From an uncultured Christensenella sp. (GTDB lineage Bacteria > Bacillota > Clostridia > Christensenellales > UBA3700), in NCBI GenBank assembly GCA_910583995.1, contig CAJTYW010000004.1:80178-144177 (forward strand): a stretch of 64,000 bases of DNA. The letters are read 5' to 3'. Position 1 is the first letter of the stretch. Every line of letters starts with the position of its first letter. Both the position numbers and the translations under genes were made by a program. The notes beneath the pieces were generated by a model. It was not told the origin of the DNA and ran no database searches. It worked only from the letters and a program-made list of their open reading frames with translations. Shown here piece after piece: positions 61,029 to 64,000 of the stretch.

Positions 61029-62240
61029 TCAGTCTTCCTCCATAATATTTTTGCTAGGAGCAGTTTTGTCCATAATAAGCCATTTTACAAGCATAAGCAT
61101 ACTTATAATGAAATAACAAATGCTAAACACACCTAAAACTACCCAATAATTAATCCCGATTGTAAACGGATAGCCCATATTTGCACAATAAAGCGATACT
61201 AAATAGTTATAAAGTGGCAGAGTTATCCAGCTTATAACACTGACAATTGTAATAAGCAAAATAAATATCAAAAAGTACGCCATCATTATCCTAAAAGTAT
61301 CCGTACCTAAAATACGCAATAAACTAATGTGTTTGATATTTTGAGAAATAATCATATTAATAAAATTAAGCATAATTATAATTCCGCAAATTATCATTAT
61401 AACGCCAACTATCATACAAATAATTTGAGTATTTTTCACCTGTGCTATCATTGAAAAAGCTGTACCTTCAAGGATAGAATAATCCTTGTGCAAAGTATTG
61501 TATACTTCATATAACTTGTCAATTTTACCAACTACTCCATAGGCACTATAAGTTGTATTACTCTCAAACAAAATCTTTCTTGCAGATGCTTCCGTCAAAA
61601 AACAAAGATAATCATTAATTATACTGCTACCGCTTTGAGCGATAATATAATTTTTAAGTTTCTCGCCATCAAATATTCCCTTCACTTCAAGGTCGATATC
61701 GTGGTCGCCAAATTTATATTGCAAAGTATCGCCTACAGAAATATTCAATTTTTCTTCATTAGCAAACTCTCTTGATAACCAAATTCCTTCTTCTTCAAAA
61801 GACCAAACGCTACCACTATCTTCCCCTTCAAAAAATTGCCCATAAATTTCAGGATTATGCTCATTTTCTGAAAGCAAAATATTATTGTAATAATTTGTGT
61901 ATATAAAACCATCTTTTATCTCTTCATCATACGGCAATTGTGAAACGCCATTAAAGTTTAATGAATAGTTTTTGCAAGCGACATCAAGCTCCTGGGTAAA
62001 TGAAACAAAATATTTATCCTTATTTTCATAAAGGTTTTTATCCGCGTTAGAAATATAAACACCTATTGTCTCGTGCATATACTCTTCGTAATATACATAA
62101 AAATTTTCGGGAAGTGCTGTTGCAATATTGCACAAAGTGAAGGCACTCATAAACAAAATAAGTGTCACAATTATAGCAATCAAAACTTTTGATTTGTTTT
62201 TTACTATCTCACTAAGTGCTAATTTTAAAGTAAAATTCAT
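61029..62240 (-). CDS. ABC transporter permease, FtsX type
   Basis: 403 aa, same topology: helix 15-38, extracytoplasmic domain about 40-265, three helices at 270-390; SQNIKHISLLRILGTDTFRIMM is the FtsX loop. First gene of a two-gene unit with the 435-aa permease; probably a heterodimer. Ribosome binding site AAAGGA. Upstream 233 bases are AT-rich and divergent to the small peptide gene. Confidence 0.85.
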   Translation of the reverse strand: MNFTLKLALSEIVKNKSKVLIAIIVTLILFMSAFTLCNIATALPENFYVYYEEYMHETIGVYISNADKNLYENKDKYFVSFTQELDVACKNYSLNFNGVSQLPYDEEIKDGFIYTNYYNNILLSENEHNPEIYGQFFEGEDSGSVWSFEEEGIWLSREFANEEKLNISVGDTLQYKFGDHDIDLEVKGIFDGEKLKNYIIAQSGSSIINDYLCFLTEASARKILFESNTTYSAYGVVGKIDKLYEVYNTLHKDYSILEGTAFSMIAQVKNTQIICMIVGVIMIICGIIIMLNFINMIISQNIKHISLLRILGTDTFRIMMAYFLIFILLITIVSVISWITLPLYNYLVSLYCANMGYPFTIGINYWVVLGVFSICYFIISMLMLVKWLIMDKTAPSKNIMEED

Positions 62241-62472
62241 AATAATTCCTTTGCAAAAAGCAATACTCCCTCATTGTATTTATATTGTAACACATTTACC
62301 TTTAAATCACAATAATTATTACTAAAAAAATAAAAATTTATATTAAAGTAAATGCAAAATATTTGTAATAAAATTTTCAATTATTACAAAATTAGGAAAT
62401 ATTTTTATTACAATTAAAAAACTTTTGTTTTATATGGTTATAAATTACAAATAACTAAAATAGGAGGATATT

Positions 62473-62601
62473 ATGGAAAATATCAATGTAAAAGAAGTTA
62501 CAGACGCTTGGAAAGACGATAAAGGTTATGACCCTACAGGAAGTTATACTGGCAAAACCGACAAAGGCGAAGCACCTATTCAAGATGCCGATGACTTATA
62601 A
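62473..62601 (+). CDS. 42-residue acidic peptide, hypothetical
   Basis: MENINVKEVTDAWKDDKGYD, then PTGSYTGKTDKGEAPIQDAD and DL. It has a perfect AGGAGG 7 bases before the ATG and a strong terminator right after the stop, so it is a complete single-gene unit in spite of its size. Very acidic, no Cys, no membrane part. Its GSYTG turn and QDADDL end look like a conserved motif rather than random coding. I do not recognise it; a small regulatory or secreted-precursor peptide is possible. Confidence 0.7.
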   Translation: MENINVKEVTDAWKDDKGYDPTGSYTGKTDKGEAPIQDADDL

Positions 62602-62630
62602 AAAAACAAGGAGTTCTCTCCTTGTTTTTT
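62602..62630 (+). terminator. Terminator of the 42-residue peptide gene
   Basis: AAAAACAAGGAG (62602-62613) pairs perfectly with CTCCTTGTTTTT (62618-62629), loop TTCT. Confidence 0.9.
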
Positions 62631-62732
62631 GTTTGCACAATATGTATTTTTTATTTATATTTGACTAAAGTCAGATAAATTTATACTATCCTTGAATGAA
62701 AATGCCAAATACTATGCCAAAGACTATCAAGT

Positions 62733-63761
62733 TCAGTTGTTAGAATTTAATATCATTTCTCCTGTTTGTGCATTTTGATAATAAACAAAATAACCACGAT
62801 TTTCGTTAGGTTTGTCTGAAATTTGTAGCCATTCACCAAACTTCAAATTATCCATATCAATTTGATTAAAGTCGCTGTAAGGGATTGCATACGCTATGAT
62901 AGACGGAATATTATCTTCAAAAATTACGCCCACGCTATAGTTATAATCCGCATTAATTGAAACCCAACGCGAACCCCACACTTTTGCTTCTAATTCTTCA
63001 TTCTTTTTATGAGAGTTAAAAAATTTTTCCAAATCATTTTTTATATCGTTATAATAATTATTTGTTTGTACTTTCTTTTCGTCAAAATTTTGCATAATAA
63101 AATCTACTCCACCTGAAATATCTTCATCTCTTCCCAAAATTATATGGTCTAACTCACCACAAGAAGTAATATCACTCTCATTGCAATTAATTTGTTTATT
63201 TGCTGTATCCAAAATGCTATCCACAAATTCATTAACTTGGGTATCTACAATATCGCTTGGCACATCTAATTTATTATTACCCAAATCACAGGAGTTTATA
63301 TTAAAGACCTTCTCATTTTTAATTTTAGGGGCGATTTTTGGTGTGTTTTCGCATATTTCTTCATCTTCTTCAACCACTAAATCAGTCGTGCAACTATCAG
63401 TTTTTTTATCTTCAACAGGTTGTTCTTTTACAACATTTACAATCTTAACTTCGTCATTTTTGCTCGCAAAATTGTTATTTAAAACAATTGTTTTTTTATA
63501 CCTAATCATAATGTCATTTACATTAGGTCTACCTTGCTCGCTGCCATATCCTATTACATTATCACTACTATCAAGTAGCAATAAATCCTTAGGCGAAAAA
63601 GTTATATTTTCATTTAGCTCTGCCCTGCTTATAACTTTTATATCTTGCCCGCAAGCTAAAATCACCTTATCTACACTATCAATATTTTCTCCGCTCAAAT
63701 GCAACTTATTGTCAATTTTAACCATTCCTTTGATTGAACCTTTAATAACAAATACTTTCAT
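62733..63761 (-). CDS. Hypothetical protein, two-domain
   Basis: 342 aa, soluble. The N-terminal 95 residues form a small beta-rich domain (MKVFVIKGSIKGMVKIDNKLH) and the C-terminal 105 residues another compact domain (WGSRWVSINADYNYSVGVIFEDNIPSIIAYAIPY and GYFVYYQNAQTGEMIL). They are joined by about 140 acidic, disordered residues with Asp/Glu-rich stretches. Ribosome binding site GAGGTG. The two folded ends suggest a linker protein. I cannot name the family or a function. Confidence 0.7.
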   Translation of the reverse strand: MKVFVIKGSIKGMVKIDNKLHLSGENIDSVDKVILACGQDIKVISRAELNENITFSPKDLLLLDSSDNVIGYGSEQGRPNVNDIMIRYKKTIVLNNNFASKNDEVKIVNVVKEQPVEDKKTDSCTTDLVVEEDEEICENTPKIAPKIKNEKVFNINSCDLGNNKLDVPSDIVDTQVNEFVDSILDTANKQINCNESDITSCGELDHIILGRDEDISGGVDFIMQNFDEKKVQTNNYYNDIKNDLEKFFNSHKKNEELEAKVWGSRWVSINADYNYSVGVIFEDNIPSIIAYAIPYSDFNQIDMDNLKFGEWLQISDKPNENRGYFVYYQNAQTGEMILNSNN

Positions 63762-63848
63762 ACTTCACCTCAAAAAAGTATATGCAGTACATATAAAAAA
63801 TAAAACTATTAAATAATTATAATTTTTATTTTCAACTATAGGCTAAAT

Positions 63849-63872
63849 AAAAAAACAGCTTTTTATAGCTGC
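63849..63872 (-). terminator. Terminator of a minus-strand unit from outside the window
   Basis: GCAGCT/AGCTG hairpin (63856-63872) followed on the minus strand by T7. It implies transcription arriving from beyond 64000 toward the gene at 63761. Confidence 0.6.
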
Positions 63873-63956
63873 ATTTTAGTAGTTTATTATCAAATTATGA
63901 TATTTTTCTATTAGTACAGAAACATAAAAGTTTTCATAGTTAAATTAAAATAAATA

Positions 63957-64000
63957 TCCCCACGTTAAACGTGGGGTTTTTCACATACGGGTATAACCCT
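63957..64000. other. Paired hairpins at the window edge
   Basis: CCCCACG-TTA-AACGTGGGG-type stem (63959-63977) followed by T5, then a second small stem GGGT-ATA-ACCC (63988-63998). Could be a plus-strand terminator, but no plus-strand gene precedes it. Neighbouring hairpins of this sort also form the ends of IS200/IS605 elements. The window stops too early to decide. Confidence 0.4.

Overview
The window is AT-rich, chromosomal, and reads as a low-GC, spore-forming member of the Clostridia. Evidence: a complete spoIIIAA-AH operon, a SpoVB-like flippase, a probable YtxC, Asp23, DUF421/DUF4363 proteins, strong AGGAGG-type ribosome binding sites, and the order asp23-nusB-folD-xseAB-ispA-dxs-nadK-argR-recN seen in Clostridia. 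The exact genus cannot be named from sequence alone; an uncultured gut lineage is a guess.

Layout. 1-940: a tRNA-Thr(CGT) gene followed by repeated and partly duplicated tRNA 3'-end sequence, terminators and a perfect palindrome. 942-1789: a sugar-phosphate isomerase-like TIM-barrel gene split by one frameshift in an A7 run. 1924-3695: a bacterial Ro60 (TROVE/vWA) gene with, just upstream on the same strand, a tRNA-like Y RNA gene (YrlA type) that had to be found by structure. 3723-12969: a minus-strand housekeeping cluster for isoprenoid precursors, NAD kinase, arginine regulation, exonuclease VII and recombination repair. 13285-20035: two small membrane proteins, then spoIIIA with a good sigma-E-type promoter, a TIGR04086-like membrane protein and a double-LysM protein. 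20125-22861: plus-strand spoVB-like, DUF421 and DUF4363 genes. 23180-28023: uvrA and uvrB. 28343-31063: two small membrane-anchored winged-helix-like proteins and an acyl-CoA synthetase. 31240-36920: an ABC transporter with two FtsX-type permeases and a lipoprotein. 37528-42340: guaB and a GH3 glycosidase with an unusual coiled-coil tail. 42840-48143: a beta-helix membrane protein and a 1210-residue repeat lipoprotein. 48856-51931: YtxC-like gene, an intergenic repeat region and a GH36 alpha-galactosidase. 52063-54492: a small accessory island with a Cys-rich protein, three tandem paralogous HTH regulators, a GNAT acetyltransferase overlapping a small upstream gene, and a zinc-cluster protein with a histone-like tail. 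54689-64000: a short alanyl-tRNA synthetase, glutamine synthetase III with a LysR regulator, two FtsX permeases lacking an ATPase, a 42-residue peptide gene, a hypothetical protein and hairpins at the right edge.

The most notable non-coding content is (i) the Ro/Y-RNA locus and (ii) two copies, 23 kb apart, of an intergenic cassette made of a consensus promoter flanked by near-identical long palindromes, each predicted to make a small RNA of about 100 nt and each placed divergently from a membrane-protein operon. A second, shorter dispersed motif (core CCGATTTTTGATTGG) occurs about seven times between genes and sits inside one copy of that cassette.
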